From Zoogloea sp. LCSB751 (GTDB lineage: Bacteria > Pseudomonadota > Gammaproteobacteria > Burkholderiales > Rhodocyclaceae): 49,021 bases of DNA. Made by a program: the position numbers and the translations under genes. The number at the start of each line of letters is the position of its first letter. Position 1 is the first letter of the stretch. The stretch covers positions 1 to 49,021 of the forward strand of contig NZ_MWUM01000033.1 in the NCBI RefSeq assembly GCF_002028455.1, read 5' to 3'. Positions 24,588-34,269 of this stretch are shown one piece after another. The notes below the pieces were generated by a model, which saw only the letters and a program-made list of their open reading frames with translations, did not search any database and was not told the origin of the DNA.

Positions 24588-25550
24588 TCAGAGATTTTCC
24601 TTCATCTTGTCGAGGAAGGCCTTGAGGGTGGCATCGGTCGCCGCCGGGACGACCCTCTGATATCCATCGACATTCAACGTGTAATCCACGTCGCGGGAAA
24701 CCTTGCCGAGGAAGTTGGTGGACTCCTTGATCAGCCTGGCGTCGGTCACCCCGCGGGTCATCACCGGCTCGGTCAGGTAGATCTTCACCACATCCCCGTC
24801 CTTGCCCACCGCCAGGCGGGTGAAGCGCTCGCCCAGGCGGACGGCAGCCATCGCCCCGGCACTGTAATGGGTCCACCCACCCGCCTTGCTCTGGCTGGAC
24901 CACAGGTAGGCGATCGGCACGAAGACCCGGACGTGCAGCGTGGACGCACCGACGGCCTTCTGCAGGTCCTTGTCATAGAACTTCCAGTTGGTGGCGTACT
25001 GGCCGATGCGGCCCGTGAAGGTCAGGGTTTCATCCACGACATAACTGCTGAACCCACCATAACTCTTGCGCAGCTCCTCGTAGTCGTCCTTCAGATTGAT
25101 GACCAGATCCTTCGGCGCATAGAACAGGCTCTTGTAGGCACCGGTCTTCGAGCCCAGCTTCCAGCCGTCCATCAGCAGCGGCGACGGCGAGGACACGCCC
25201 TGCATGGCCTTGTATTCCGGCGTCGCGACCACCGTGGCATGGGGCACCAGTTCGAGGCCGGCCGCCTTCACGCTGGCCTGGAAGTCTCCGTACATCTTCT
25301 CGGTAAGGCGCTGCAGAAAGGCCGGATCGGCAGTCAGCGGAGGTTCGAAATCGACGACCAGATCCTCGGTCTGCTTCACCACGTACTGGACGACGAAGGA
25401 CGCCACCGCCACCTTCCTGACGCCCTTCAGGTCGCCCGCATTCGAAATACCGACCACCGCCGGCGAATAGGCCAGCCCGTCAGCACCGGGATCGGCAGCA
25501 CAGGACAGTCCGGACACGAAACACAAGGGCAGCAGCAGACGTTTCAACAT
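24588..25550 (-). CDS. Exported protein of unknown function
   Basis: 320 residues with an N-terminal signal sequence (hydrophobic LLLPLCFVSGLSCA). The cleavage site or lipobox is not convincing: LSC is followed by AAD but the -3 residue is Gly. The body has blocks such as KVAVASFVVQYVVKQTEDL, PHATVVATPEYKAMQG and TLHVRVFVPIAYLWSS, which are regular alpha/beta sequence without known catalytic motifs. I do not recognise the family. It is convergent with the chemoreceptor gene and divergent from xdhA, with a 217-bp gap. Confidence 0.75.
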   Translation of the reverse strand: MLKRLLLPLCFVSGLSCAADPGADGLAYSPAVVGISNAGDLKGVRKVAVASFVVQYVVKQTEDLVVDFEPPLTADPAFLQRLTEKMYGDFQASVKAAGLELVPHATVVATPEYKAMQGVSSPSPLLMDGWKLGSKTGAYKSLFYAPKDLVINLKDDYEELRKSYGGFSSYVVDETLTFTGRIGQYATNWKFYDKDLQKAVGASTLHVRVFVPIAYLWSSQSKAGGWTHYSAGAMAAVRLGERFTRLAVGKDGDVVKIYLTEPVMTRGVTDARLIKESTNFLGKVSRDVDYTLNVDGYQRVVPAATDATLKAFLDKMKENL

Positions 25551-25767
25551 GGGAACCCCATCTCAAGAAGGTGAAAGAACTGACGGATAGCGAATGAGCA
25601 TCTGAATACTACGCACCCGCCATGGCTTTCCGGGGAGAAATAGTTCCTGCTGCGTGCACTCATTCAGCTTTCCCCATATCCCGTATACGCCGCCACCGGC
25701 AGCAGGGCGGCGCCCCATGTGTTAACTTGAAATCATCCCGGCACGCCGGCATGCACGAGTCACGACC

Positions 25768-27240
25768 ATGAGCGAACGTCCCATCCACTTCTACTTCCGC
25801 GGCGAGGTCCGGCAGGTCGCCGATGCGCCGCCGACGCGGACGGTGCTGCAATATCTGCGCGAGGACGCCCACGCGACCGGTACCAAGGAAGGATGCGCGG
25901 AAGGCGACTGCGGCGCCTGTACGGTGGTGCTCGGCGAGAACGTCGGCGGCGAGCTGCAGCTGCGCGCGGTGAATGCCTGCATCCAGTTCCTGCCGACTCT
26001 CGACGGCAAGGCCTTGTTCACCGTAGAGGACCTGGCCGGCATCAACGGACTCGGCATCACCGGCCTGCTCCACCCGGTCCAGCAGGCGCTGGTGGATACC
26101 CACGCATCCCAGTGCGGCTTCTGCACGCCGGGCTTCGCGATGTCCCTGTTCGCCCTCTACGAAAACAACCCGCAATGTCCGGACAAGGCCGCCGTCTGTG
26201 ATGCACTGTCCGGCAACCTGTGCCGCTGCACCGGCTACCGGCCGATCGTCGACGCCGTACCGGCCGCCTACGAACAGGACCGCGTGGGTGTCGACCGGCC
26301 GGCGATCCTCGCCGCGCTGGCGCCACTGGCCGCGCTGCCGCCCCTCGACTACCGGGCTACCGGCCAACGCTTCCTGGCCCCACGCAACCTCGCCGAACTG
26401 GCCGACGCGCGCCTCTCCGCCCCCGACGCCCGCCTGCTGGCCGGCGGCACCGACGTCGGCCTGTGGGTCACCAAGCAGCTGCGCGAGCTGGGCGACTTGA
26501 TCTACGTGGGCGCGGTGGCCGAGCTGAAGGTAATCCGCGTCGACGCCAACGGCCTGTTCATCGGCGCCGGCGCCAGCCTCACCGACGCTTTCGACGCCCT
26601 CGTCGCCTTCGAACCGGCATGGACCGAGCTGGCCCGCCGCTTCGCCTCCACCCCGGTACGCAACGCCGGCACCCTCGGCGGCAACGTGGCCAACGGCTCG
26701 CCGATCGGCGACTCGATGCCCGGCCTCATCGCGATGGGCGCACAGATCGTGCTGCGCAAGGGCGGGCAGGTACGCCAGCTGCCCCTTGAGGACTTCTACC
26801 TGGCCTACCAGAAGACCGCGCTGGAACCGGGCGAATTCGTGCAGGCGCTGCGGATCCCGCCGCAGCCGGCTGAGCGTCGCTTCCGCACCTGGAAGATCTC
26901 CAAGCGCATCGACCAGGACATCTCGGCGGTGTGTGGCGCCTTTGCGCTGAGCGTCGTAGACGGCGTCGTCAGCGAAGCGCGCATCGCCTTCGGCGGCATG
27001 GCCGCCACGCCGCAGCGCGCACGTCAGACGGAGAGATTCCTGGTCGGCAAGCTGTGGGGCCAGACCACGGTGGACGCCGCCGCCGACGTGCTCGCCCACG
27101 AGTACGCGCCCCTCGACGACATGCGCGCGTCGGCGGCCTATCGCCGCCAGGTGGCAGCCGGCCTGCTGCAGCGCGTCTGGCTGGAAGATGGCGCAGGCGG
27201 CGCACCGACGCGCCTCGCCGAACTGGAGGTGCAGCCATGA
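25768..27240 (+). CDS. xdhA: Xanthine dehydrogenase small subunit (2Fe-2S, FAD)
   Basis: 490 residues. Two [2Fe-2S] clusters are seen: the plant-ferredoxin type (CAEGDCGACTVV plus NACIQFLPTL) and the alpha-helical type (CGFCTPGFAMSL, LCRCTGYRPI). A FAD-binding domain follows (LLAGGTDVGLWVTK, FASTPVRNAGTLGGNVANGSPIGD). It passes electrons from the molybdenum site to NAD. Its stop overlaps the start of xdhB by four bases (ATGA). The order xdhA-xdhB-xdhC with overlapping ends shows one operon. The ABC importer genes follow on the same transcript. Confidence 0.95.
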   Translation: MSERPIHFYFRGEVRQVADAPPTRTVLQYLREDAHATGTKEGCAEGDCGACTVVLGENVGGELQLRAVNACIQFLPTLDGKALFTVEDLAGINGLGITGLLHPVQQALVDTHASQCGFCTPGFAMSLFALYENNPQCPDKAAVCDALSGNLCRCTGYRPIVDAVPAAYEQDRVGVDRPAILAALAPLAALPPLDYRATGQRFLAPRNLAELADARLSAPDARLLAGGTDVGLWVTKQLRELGDLIYVGAVAELKVIRVDANGLFIGAGASLTDAFDALVAFEPAWTELARRFASTPVRNAGTLGGNVANGSPIGDSMPGLIAMGAQIVLRKGGQVRQLPLEDFYLAYQKTALEPGEFVQALRIPPQPAERRFRTWKISKRIDQDISAVCGAFALSVVDGVVSEARIAFGGMAATPQRARQTERFLVGKLWGQTTVDAAADVLAHEYAPLDDMRASAAYRRQVAAGLLQRVWLEDGAGGAPTRLAELEVQP

Positions 27241-29564
27241 ACGCCCCCAACCGCAACCCGCCCCCCGCGGTCGGCGCCGGCCTGCCCCATGAGAGCGCCC
27301 ATCTGCACGTCAGCGGCCGCGCCACCTACGTGGACGACATCCCGGTGCCGGCCGGCACGCTGCATGCCGCACTGGGCCTGTCGAACATCGCCCACGGGCG
27401 CATCAAGGTCCTCGACCTGTCCGCCGTGCGCGCCGCCCCCGGCGTGCGGGCGGTGATCACCGCCGACGACATCCCCGGCATCAACGACTGCGGCCCGGTC
27501 AAGCACGACGACCCTATCCTGTGCGACGGCGAGATCCTGTTCCACGGCCAGCCGCTGTTCGCCGTCGCCGCCGACAGCCACGAGCTGGCCCGCAAGGCGG
27601 CCCGCCTGGCGCGCGTCGAGGTGACGGCGCTACCGGCCCTGCTGAGCGCCGAAGCCGCCGCCGAAGCCGAATCCTGGGTGCTGCCGCCGGTCGAGGTGAG
27701 CCGTGGCGACGCCGTCGCCGCCCTTGAAAGCGCACCCCATCGCCTGCGCGGCGAAGTGCAGCTCGGCGGCCAGGAACACTTTTACCTGGAAGGCCAGATC
27801 GCCTGCGCGATCCCGCTGGAGGACGACACGATGCGCGTCCTCACCTCCACCCAGCACCCCACCGAGATGCAGCACATGGTCGCCCACGCGCTGGGCTGGC
27901 GGGTGCACCAGGTGACCGCCGAGTGCCGGCGCATGGGCGGCGGCTTCGGCGGCAAGGAAAGCCAGTCGGCCCAGATCGCCTGCATCGCCGCGGTGCTGGC
28001 CCGCCTCAGCGGACGGCCGGTCAAGCTGCGCCTCGACCGAGACGACGACATGCGCATCACCGGCAAGCGCCACGACTTCCACATCGAGTACGACGTGGGC
28101 TTCGACGACGCCGGCCGCATCGCCGGGCTCAAGCTGCTGCTGGCCTCCCGCTGCGGCTTCTCGGCCGACCTGTCGGGGCCGGTGAACGACCGCGCGATCT
28201 TCCACGCCGACAACACCTATTACCTGGACGCGGTGTCCATCCTGAGCCTGCGCGGGCGCACCCACACGGTATCCAACACCGCCTTCCGCGGCTTCGGTGG
28301 GCCGCAGGGCATGTTCGCCATCGAATCGGTGATCGACGACATCGCCCGCCACCTCGGCCGCGACCCGCTGACCGTGCGCCAGGCCAACTTCTACGGCGAC
28401 AGCACCGGCAGCGAGCGCAACGTCACCCACTACGGCATGAAGGTGGAAGACAACGTGATCCACCCGCTGGTCGCCCAGCTGGCCGCCGATGCCCATTACA
28501 CCGAGCGCCGCGCCGCCATCGACGCCTTCAACGCCGGCAGCCCGCTGCTCAAGAAAGGCCTGGCGCTGACGCCGGTGAAGTTCGGCATCTCCTTCACCGC
28601 CACCTTCTACAACCAGGCCGGCGCGCTGGTCCATGTGTACAACGACGGCACCGTGCTGGTCAGCCACGGCGGCACCGAGATGGGCCAGGGCCTGTATACC
28701 AAGATCCGCCAGATCGTCGCCCAGGAGTTCGGTCTGCCCATCGACGACGTGCGTCTGTCCTCCACCGACACCAGCCGGGTGCCCAACACCTCGGCCACCG
28801 CCGCCTCCTCCGGCACCGACCTTAACGGCAAAGCCGCCCAGGCCGCCTGCCAGGCGATCCGCCGGCGCATCGCCGGTTTTGTCGCCGAACGGCTGGGAGT
28901 CAGCGACGAGGCGGTGATCTTCGCCGCCGGCATGGTCAGCGCGCCCGGCTTCGACGCCACTTTCGCCGACGTCGTCGCCGACGCCTACCGGGCCCGCGTG
29001 CAGCTGTGGGACGCCGGCTTCTACAAGACCCCTAAGATCCACTACGACCCGGTCACCATGCAGGGCCGGCCGTTCTACTACTTCTCCTACGGCGCCGCGC
29101 TGGCCGAAGTGGCCATCGACACCCTCACCGGCGAGAACCGCGTGCTGCGCGTGGACATCCTTCACGACGTGGGGCGCTCCATCAATCCGGCCCTCGACAT
29201 CGGCCAGATCGAAGGCGGCTTCATCCAGGGCATGGGCTGGCTGACCACCGAGGAACTGGTGTACCAGCCCGACGGCCCTCAAGCCGGCCGCCTCGCCACC
29301 CACGCCCCATCCACCTACAAGATCCCGGCGGTGTCCGACCTGCCGCCGGTCTTCAACGTGCGCCTGTTCGACAACGCCAACGTGGAGGACAGCATCCACC
29401 GCTCCAAGGCGGTCGGCGAGCCGCCGCTGATGCTGGCCTTCTCGGTCTTCTTCGCGCTGCGCGACGCGGTGGCGGCGGCCCTTGGCCCCGGTGCCCGCCC
29501 ACAACTGGACGCCCCCGCCACGCCGGAGGCGATCCTGCGCGCGCTGCACGGAGGGCGCCTGTGA
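27237..29564 (+). CDS. xdhB: Xanthine dehydrogenase large subunit (molybdopterin)
   Basis: 775 residues starting within the ATGA overlap. Molybdopterin-binding motifs include RMGGGFGGKESQ, NTAFRGFGGPQGM, and the C-terminal HDVGRSINPALDIGQIEGGFIQGMG with the catalytic Glu expected near EPPLMLAFSVFFALRDAV. QEHFYLEGQ is also typical. It hydroxylates hypoxanthine to xanthine and xanthine to urate. Adenine and guanine deaminases encoded elsewhere in the window supply these substrates. Confidence 0.95.
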   Translation: MNAPNRNPPPAVGAGLPHESAHLHVSGRATYVDDIPVPAGTLHAALGLSNIAHGRIKVLDLSAVRAAPGVRAVITADDIPGINDCGPVKHDDPILCDGEILFHGQPLFAVAADSHELARKAARLARVEVTALPALLSAEAAAEAESWVLPPVEVSRGDAVAALESAPHRLRGEVQLGGQEHFYLEGQIACAIPLEDDTMRVLTSTQHPTEMQHMVAHALGWRVHQVTAECRRMGGGFGGKESQSAQIACIAAVLARLSGRPVKLRLDRDDDMRITGKRHDFHIEYDVGFDDAGRIAGLKLLLASRCGFSADLSGPVNDRAIFHADNTYYLDAVSILSLRGRTHTVSNTAFRGFGGPQGMFAIESVIDDIARHLGRDPLTVRQANFYGDSTGSERNVTHYGMKVEDNVIHPLVAQLAADAHYTERRAAIDAFNAGSPLLKKGLALTPVKFGISFTATFYNQAGALVHVYNDGTVLVSHGGTEMGQGLYTKIRQIVAQEFGLPIDDVRLSSTDTSRVPNTSATAASSGTDLNGKAAQAACQAIRRRIAGFVAERLGVSDEAVIFAAGMVSAPGFDATFADVVADAYRARVQLWDAGFYKTPKIHYDPVTMQGRPFYYFSYGAALAEVAIDTLTGENRVLRVDILHDVGRSINPALDIGQIEGGFIQGMGWLTTEELVYQPDGPQAGRLATHAPSTYKIPAVSDLPPVFNVRLFDNANVEDSIHRSKAVGEPPLMLAFSVFFALRDAVAAALGPGARPQLDAPATPEAILRALHGGRL

Positions 29565-29601
29565 TGCCTCCCTTCCCCACCACGCAACCGGAGACGCTCC
29601 C

Positions 29602-30618
29602 ATGAACGACTGGCTCCCCACCCTTGCCGACTGGCTGGCGGCCGGCCAGCCGGCGGTCCTCGTCACCGTGGTGCGGGCCGACGGCTCGACGCCGCGGGAA
29701 GCCGGCGCCACCATGCTGGTCGGACGCAACGCCACCGCCGACACCATCGGCGGCGGCCACCTGGAATGGCTGGCCACCGCCGCCGCCCGCGACCTGCTGG
29801 CCAAGAGCGGCCAGCCTCACGTGATGCGCTGCGCCCTCGGTGCGTCCCTCGGCCAGTGCTGCGGCGGTGTGGTGTGGCTGGCGCTGGAGCGCATCGAGGC
29901 CCGCGAAGCCGCCAGCTGGCAGACCCGCGCCGCCGCCGTCACTGCCGGCCAGACCCTGCAGCGCCGCCTGCTGTCCGGCGACGAGGGCTCCCTGTGGTCC
30001 ATGAGCACGGATCAACACGGCAAGCGCGACCCGGCTCAGTTCTGGTCCGACGGCGGCCACTGGCAGTTCGAGCAGCAGATCCGCAAGACCCAGTTTCCGG
30101 TGGTGCTGTTCGGCGCCGGCCACGTCGGCGAGGCCATCGCCCGCGCGCTGGCACCGCTGGGTGCGCACATCAGCTGGGTGGACAACCGGGACTCCATCTT
30201 CCCCGCCGAGCTGCCGGCCGGTACCGACGCCATCGGCACCGACATGCCGACCGCCGAAGTCCGCGCCGCACCGCCCGGCGCCTATTTCCTGGTGCTGACC
30301 CACGACCACGGCCTCGACTTCGAGCTGTGCGAGGCGATCCTGGCACGCCACGACTTCGCCTTCTTCGGCCTGATCGGCTCGGCCTCCAAGCGCGCCCGCT
30401 TCGAGCACCGCCTGATCGCCCGCGGCATCGACCCGGCCCGGCTGGTGGACATGAGCTGCCCGATCGGCGTGCCCGGCATCCGCGGCAAGGAGCCCGCTGT
30501 CATCGCCGCCTCGGTGGCGGCCCAGCTACTGCAGGTGCGCGAAGCCCGCCAGGCCGTCGCGGAAGCCTCCCGCCCGCTGCGCATCACCCCCTTCCTGTTG
30601 TCAGGAGTCCGCCCGTGA
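29602..30618 (+). CDS. xdhC: XdhC molybdenum cofactor insertion/maturation protein
   Basis: 338 residues from ATG 29602 (CCGGAGACG upstream). The N-terminal XdhC/CoxI domain has VVRADGSTPREAGATMLVG and GGGHLEW, and the C-terminal Rossmann domain has VVLFGAGHVGEAIARAL and FFGLIGSASKRARFEHRL. XdhC binds molybdenum cofactor, promotes its sulfuration and delivers it to XdhB. The stop overlaps the GTG start of the transporter ATPase gene (GTGA). Confidence 0.93.
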   Translation: MNDWLPTLADWLAAGQPAVLVTVVRADGSTPREAGATMLVGRNATADTIGGGHLEWLATAAARDLLAKSGQPHVMRCALGASLGQCCGGVVWLALERIEAREAASWQTRAAAVTAGQTLQRRLLSGDEGSLWSMSTDQHGKRDPAQFWSDGGHWQFEQQIRKTQFPVVLFGAGHVGEAIARALAPLGAHISWVDNRDSIFPAELPAGTDAIGTDMPTAEVRAAPPGAYFLVLTHDHGLDFELCEAILARHDFAFFGLIGSASKRARFEHRLIARGIDPARLVDMSCPIGVPGIRGKEPAVIAASVAAQLLQVREARQAVAEASRPLRITPFLLSGVRP

Positions 30619-32183
30619 GCATCCCCCCACCCCCCTTCAGCGGCCCACCGACGGGCATGCCACGCCTGGAACTCAGTGGCATCACCAAGCGCTACCCGAG
30701 CGTGGTCGCCAACGACGGCATCAATCTCAAGGTCGGCCCCGGCGAGATCCACGCGGTGCTCGGCGAGAACGGCGCCGGCAAGAGCACGCTGATGAAGATC
30801 ATCTACGGTGCGGTGCAGGCCGACGCCGGCCAGATCCAGTGGAACGGCCGCGAGGTGGTCGTCGCCAACCCCGCCGAGGCGCGCCGGCTGGGCATCGGCA
30901 TGGTGTTCCAGCACTTCTCGCTGTTCGAGACGCTGAGCGTCGTCGAGAACATCGCGCTGGCCCTCGACGAGCCCTTCGACCTCAAGGCGCTGGCCATCCG
31001 CGTGAAGGAGGTCTCGACCCGCTACGGCCTGCCATTGGATCCGGACCGCCTGGTGCACAGCCTGTCGGTGGGCGAGCGCCAACGCGTCGAGATCGTGCGC
31101 TGCCTGCTGCAGCAGCCCCAGCTGCTGATCCTCGACGAGCCCACCTCGGTGCTCACCCCGCAGGCCGTGCAGAAGCTCTTCGAGACCCTGCGCCGGCTGG
31201 CCGCCGAGGGCGTCAGCATCCTTTACATCAGCCACAAGCTGCACGAGATCCAGAGCCTGTGCCACAGCGCCACGGTGATGCGCGGCGGCAAGGTCACCGG
31301 CACTGCCACCCCATCGCGGGAAACCCCGGCCAGCCTGGCGCGCATGATGATCGGCCGCGAGCTGCCGGTGTGCGAGGTGCCCGCCTACACCGGCATCGCC
31401 ACCCCGGCGCTGACGGTGAACAGGCTGTCCCTGGTGCCCGACGACCCCTTCGGCACCCGCCTGCAGGACATCGAGCTGGAGGTGCACCGCGGCGAGATCC
31501 TCGGCATCGCCGGCATTTCCGGCAACGGTCAGGCCGAGCTGCTGGCCGCCCTGTCAGGCGAGACCACCGGCGCGGCGGAGGCCGTCAAGCTGGTCGGCCT
31601 GCCGGTCGGCCATCTGGACGCCGGCCGCCGCCGCAAGCACGGGCTGGCCTTCGTGCCGGAAGAGCGCCTCGGCCGCGGCGCGGTGCCGTCCATGTCGCTG
31701 GCCGACAACGCAACCCTCACCGCCCAGCGCCAGGGCCTGGTCAAGAAGGGCTTCCTGCGCCCGAAGGCCGCCTGGGACTTCGCCAAGCGCTGCATCGAAC
31801 GCTTCGACGTGCGCTGCGGCGGCCCCGGTGCGGCGGCGCGCAGCCTGTCCGGCGGCAACCTGCAGAAGTTCATCGTCGGCCGCGAGATCATGCAGCAGCC
31901 CATCGCGATGGTCGTCGCCCAGCCCACCTGGGGCGTGGACGTCGGCGCCGCCGCCTTCCTGCGCCAAACCCTGATCGACCTGTCCCGCCAGGGCGTGGCG
32001 ATCCTGGTGATCTCCGAAGAGCTGGAAGAGCTGTTCGAGATCTGCGACCGCATCGCCGTGCTGGCCGAGGGCCGCCTCGGCCCCGCCGTGCCGAAAGCCG
32101 AGACCAACGCCGAGAAGATCGGCATGCAGATGTCCGGCCTGTTCGCCCCCGCCGACAAGGAACCCGCTCATGCCGCTGCTTGA
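30615..32183 (+). CDS. BMP-type ABC transporter ATPase (two nucleotide-binding domains)
   Basis: 522 residues from GTG 30615 (AGGAG eight bases upstream); ATG 30657 is an alternative. Domain 1 has Walker A GENGAGKST, signature LSVGERQRVEIV and Walker B LLILDEPTSVL. Domain 2 is degenerate, as usual for this family: Walker A is replaced by GISGNGQAE, the signature is LSGGNLQK and Walker B is AMVVAQPTWGVD. It powers the import of purine nucleosides or bases with the two permeases that follow. The binding protein is probably the one at 19565-20644. Confidence 0.92.
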   Translation: MSIPPPPFSGPPTGMPRLELSGITKRYPSVVANDGINLKVGPGEIHAVLGENGAGKSTLMKIIYGAVQADAGQIQWNGREVVVANPAEARRLGIGMVFQHFSLFETLSVVENIALALDEPFDLKALAIRVKEVSTRYGLPLDPDRLVHSLSVGERQRVEIVRCLLQQPQLLILDEPTSVLTPQAVQKLFETLRRLAAEGVSILYISHKLHEIQSLCHSATVMRGGKVTGTATPSRETPASLARMMIGRELPVCEVPAYTGIATPALTVNRLSLVPDDPFGTRLQDIELEVHRGEILGIAGISGNGQAELLAALSGETTGAAEAVKLVGLPVGHLDAGRRRKHGLAFVPEERLGRGAVPSMSLADNATLTAQRQGLVKKGFLRPKAAWDFAKRCIERFDVRCGGPGAAARSLSGGNLQKFIVGREIMQQPIAMVVAQPTWGVDVGAAAFLRQTLIDLSRQGVAILVISEELEELFEICDRIAVLAEGRLGPAVPKAETNAEKIGMQMSGLFAPADKEPAHAAA

Positions 32184-33240
32184 ACCCCGCTCCACGCCAT
32201 CGGCGCAGATGCGCCTGCTGTCGCCGCTGATCGCCATCGGCCTGACCCTGGCCGTCGGCTCCGTGCTGTTCCTGGCCCTCGGCAAGAATCCCGTCGAAGC
32301 CTTCACGGTGTTCTTCGTCCAGCCCCTGTCGTCGGGCAACGGCTGGAGCGAACTGATGGTCAAGGCCGGTCCGCTGATCCTCATCGCCCAGGGCCTGGCG
32401 ATCGGCTTCCGGGCGCGCATCTACAACATCGGCGCGGAAGGCCAGCTGATCGTCGGCGCGCTGGCCGGCGGCGGCGTGGCGATCGCCCTCGACGGCGTGG
32501 ATGCCTGGTGGGTGCTGCCGCTGATGGTGGTGGCCGGCGCCATCGGCGGCGCGCTGTGGGGCGCCGTCCCGGCCCTGCTGAAGACCCGCTTCAACGCCGA
32601 GGAAACCCTCACCACGCTGATGCTCACCTACATCGCCAGCTTCACGCTGTCCTACATGGTGAACGGCCCCTGGCGCGACCCGGAGGGGATGAACTTCCCG
32701 CAGTCCATCATGTTCGGCGACCCGGCCCTGTTCAGCCCGTGGTTCGAGGGCATGCGCGTCAATGCATCTATCCTGATCGCCGCCGTCGCCTCCATCGCCT
32801 TCTGGATCTTCACATCGCGCAGCTTCCTGGCCTACCAGCTCACCGTCGGCGGCCTGGCCCCGGCGGCGGCCCGCTACGCCGGCTTCTCGGCCCAGCGCAC
32901 GGTGTGGGTCAGCCTGGTGCTGTCAGGCCTCACCGCCGGCATCGCCGGGGTCGGCGAAGTGGCCGGGCCGGTCGGCCAGCTCAACCTCAACATCTCGCCG
33001 GGCTACGGCTTCGCCGCCATCATCGTGGCCTACCTGGGGCGCCTCAACGCGGTGGGCATCGTGCTGGCCGGCCTGCTGATGGCCCTGCTCTACCTCGGCG
33101 GCGAGGCGGCCCAGGTGGCCTTGCAGTTGCCAGCGGCGATCACCGGCCTGTTCCAGGGCATGTTGCTGTTCTTCCTGCTCGGCACCGACGTGTTCGTCGA
33201 TTACCGCCTCAAGCCCCGCCCCAAACCCGCCTACGCCTAA
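32170..33240 (+). CDS. BMP-type ABC transporter permease 1
   Basis: 356 residues, beginning 14 bases inside the ATPase gene. About nine hydrophobic segments are present, with the family blocks GFRARIYNIGAEGQLIVGAL and LKTRFNAEETLTTLMLTYIA typical of nucleoside permeases such as NupP/YufP (BPD_transp_2). The C-terminus is short and charged (DYRLKPRPKP). It forms the membrane channel with permease 2. Confidence 0.92.
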   Translation: MPLLEPRSTPSAQMRLLSPLIAIGLTLAVGSVLFLALGKNPVEAFTVFFVQPLSSGNGWSELMVKAGPLILIAQGLAIGFRARIYNIGAEGQLIVGALAGGGVAIALDGVDAWWVLPLMVVAGAIGGALWGAVPALLKTRFNAEETLTTLMLTYIASFTLSYMVNGPWRDPEGMNFPQSIMFGDPALFSPWFEGMRVNASILIAAVASIAFWIFTSRSFLAYQLTVGGLAPAAARYAGFSAQRTVWVSLVLSGLTAGIAGVGEVAGPVGQLNLNISPGYGFAAIIVAYLGRLNAVGIVLAGLLMALLYLGGEAAQVALQLPAAITGLFQGMLLFFLLGTDVFVDYRLKPRPKPAYA

Positions 33241-33250
33241 GGACCCCGCG

Positions 33251-34171
33251 ATGCTCGAACACCTGATCCCCGTCCTCGCCGGCACCCTCGGCGCGGCCAC
33301 GCCGCTGATCTTCGCCGGTCTCGGCGAGCTGGTGGCGGAGCGCACCGGCGTCATCAACCTGGGCGTCGAAGGCATGATGCTGATCGGCGCCATCGCCGGC
33401 TTCGCTGCGGCGGCGGATTCCGGCGGCGGCGCGCTGGCCGGGCTGCCCGCCGGGGCCGTCGCCGGCATGCTGGCGGCGCTGGTGTTCGCCGTGCTGTCCC
33501 TGTCGATGGCCGCCAACCAGGCCGCCTGCGGCCTCGCGCTGACCATCTTCGGCGTCGGCCTGTCGGCCTTCATCGGCCAGCACTACGTCAGCTTCAGCCT
33601 GCCCGGCCTGCAGCCGCTGGACATCCCCGGCCTGGTGGACATCCCGGTGATCGGCCGCATCCTGTTCCACCAGGACCCGGTCACCTACCTGGGCCTCATC
33701 ACCTTCGTCATCGTCTGGTGGGTGCTCCGGAAAACCCGCCTCGGCCTCCTGCTGAAAGCCGTCGGCGAAGCCCCCGACGCCGCCCACGCCATCGGCTACC
33801 CGGTCATCGCCATCCGCTACGGCGCCACGCTGTTCGGCGGCGCGATGGCCGGCATCGCCGGCGCTTATCTGTCCACGGTCTACACGCCGCTGTGGGTGCA
33901 GAACATGGTCGCCGGCCGCGGCTGGATCGCCATCGCGCTGGTGGTCTTCGCCACCTGGAACCCGACCCGCCTGCTCCTCGGCGCCTGGCTGTTCGGCGGC
34001 GTGACGATCCTCCAGTTCCACGCCCAGGGCCTCGGCATCGCGCTGCCCGTGCAGTTCCTGGCTGCGCTGCCTTACCTGGCGACGGTGGTGGTGCTGGTGC
34101 TGATCTCGCGGGACAAGCGGCTGTTGCAGCTGAATTTGCCGGCTTCGTTGGGGAAGCCGTGGATGCCGTAA
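33251..34171 (+). CDS. BMP-type ABC transporter permease 2
   Basis: 306 residues, ten bases after permease 1. The N-terminal block AATPLIFAGLGELVAERTGVINLGVEGMMLIGA is characteristic of NupQ/YufQ-like permeases. KAVGEAPDAAHAIGYPVIAIRYGATLFGGAMAGIAGAYLS is the conserved cytoplasmic coupling region. It is the last gene before a 688-bp gap that contains a repetitive element, after which the purine deaminase genes continue. Confidence 0.92.
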   Translation: MLEHLIPVLAGTLGAATPLIFAGLGELVAERTGVINLGVEGMMLIGAIAGFAAAADSGGGALAGLPAGAVAGMLAALVFAVLSLSMAANQAACGLALTIFGVGLSAFIGQHYVSFSLPGLQPLDIPGLVDIPVIGRILFHQDPVTYLGLITFVIVWWVLRKTRLGLLLKAVGEAPDAAHAIGYPVIAIRYGATLFGGAMAGIAGAYLSTVYTPLWVQNMVAGRGWIAIALVVFATWNPTRLLLGAWLFGGVTILQFHAQGLGIALPVQFLAALPYLATVVVLVLISRDKRLLQLNLPASLGKPWMP

Positions 34172-34190
34172 AGTCTGTGGCTGTTGGGGC

Positions 34191-34214
34191 TGTGGGGGCG
34201 AATTCATTCGCCCT
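34191..34214 (+). repeat. Dispersed palindromic repeat, copy 2
   Basis: TGTG followed by GGGGCGAATTCATTCGCCCT. Identical over 24 bases to the copy at 37604 and nearly identical to the inverted copy at 17639. It lies 20 bp after the permease stop and could form a hairpin in the transcript. Confidence 0.85.
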
Positions 34215-34269
34215 GCGCGGGTTGAGCTTTTGCCCTTTACCGGACGGCTTCCCGTTCTATTGGCTTGCG

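Noticed and set aside
25739..25755. Sigma54 promoter before xdhA (CGGCACG ... ATGCA)
   Set aside because: The GG and GC are 11 rather than 10 bases apart and the -12 element lacks TTGC.
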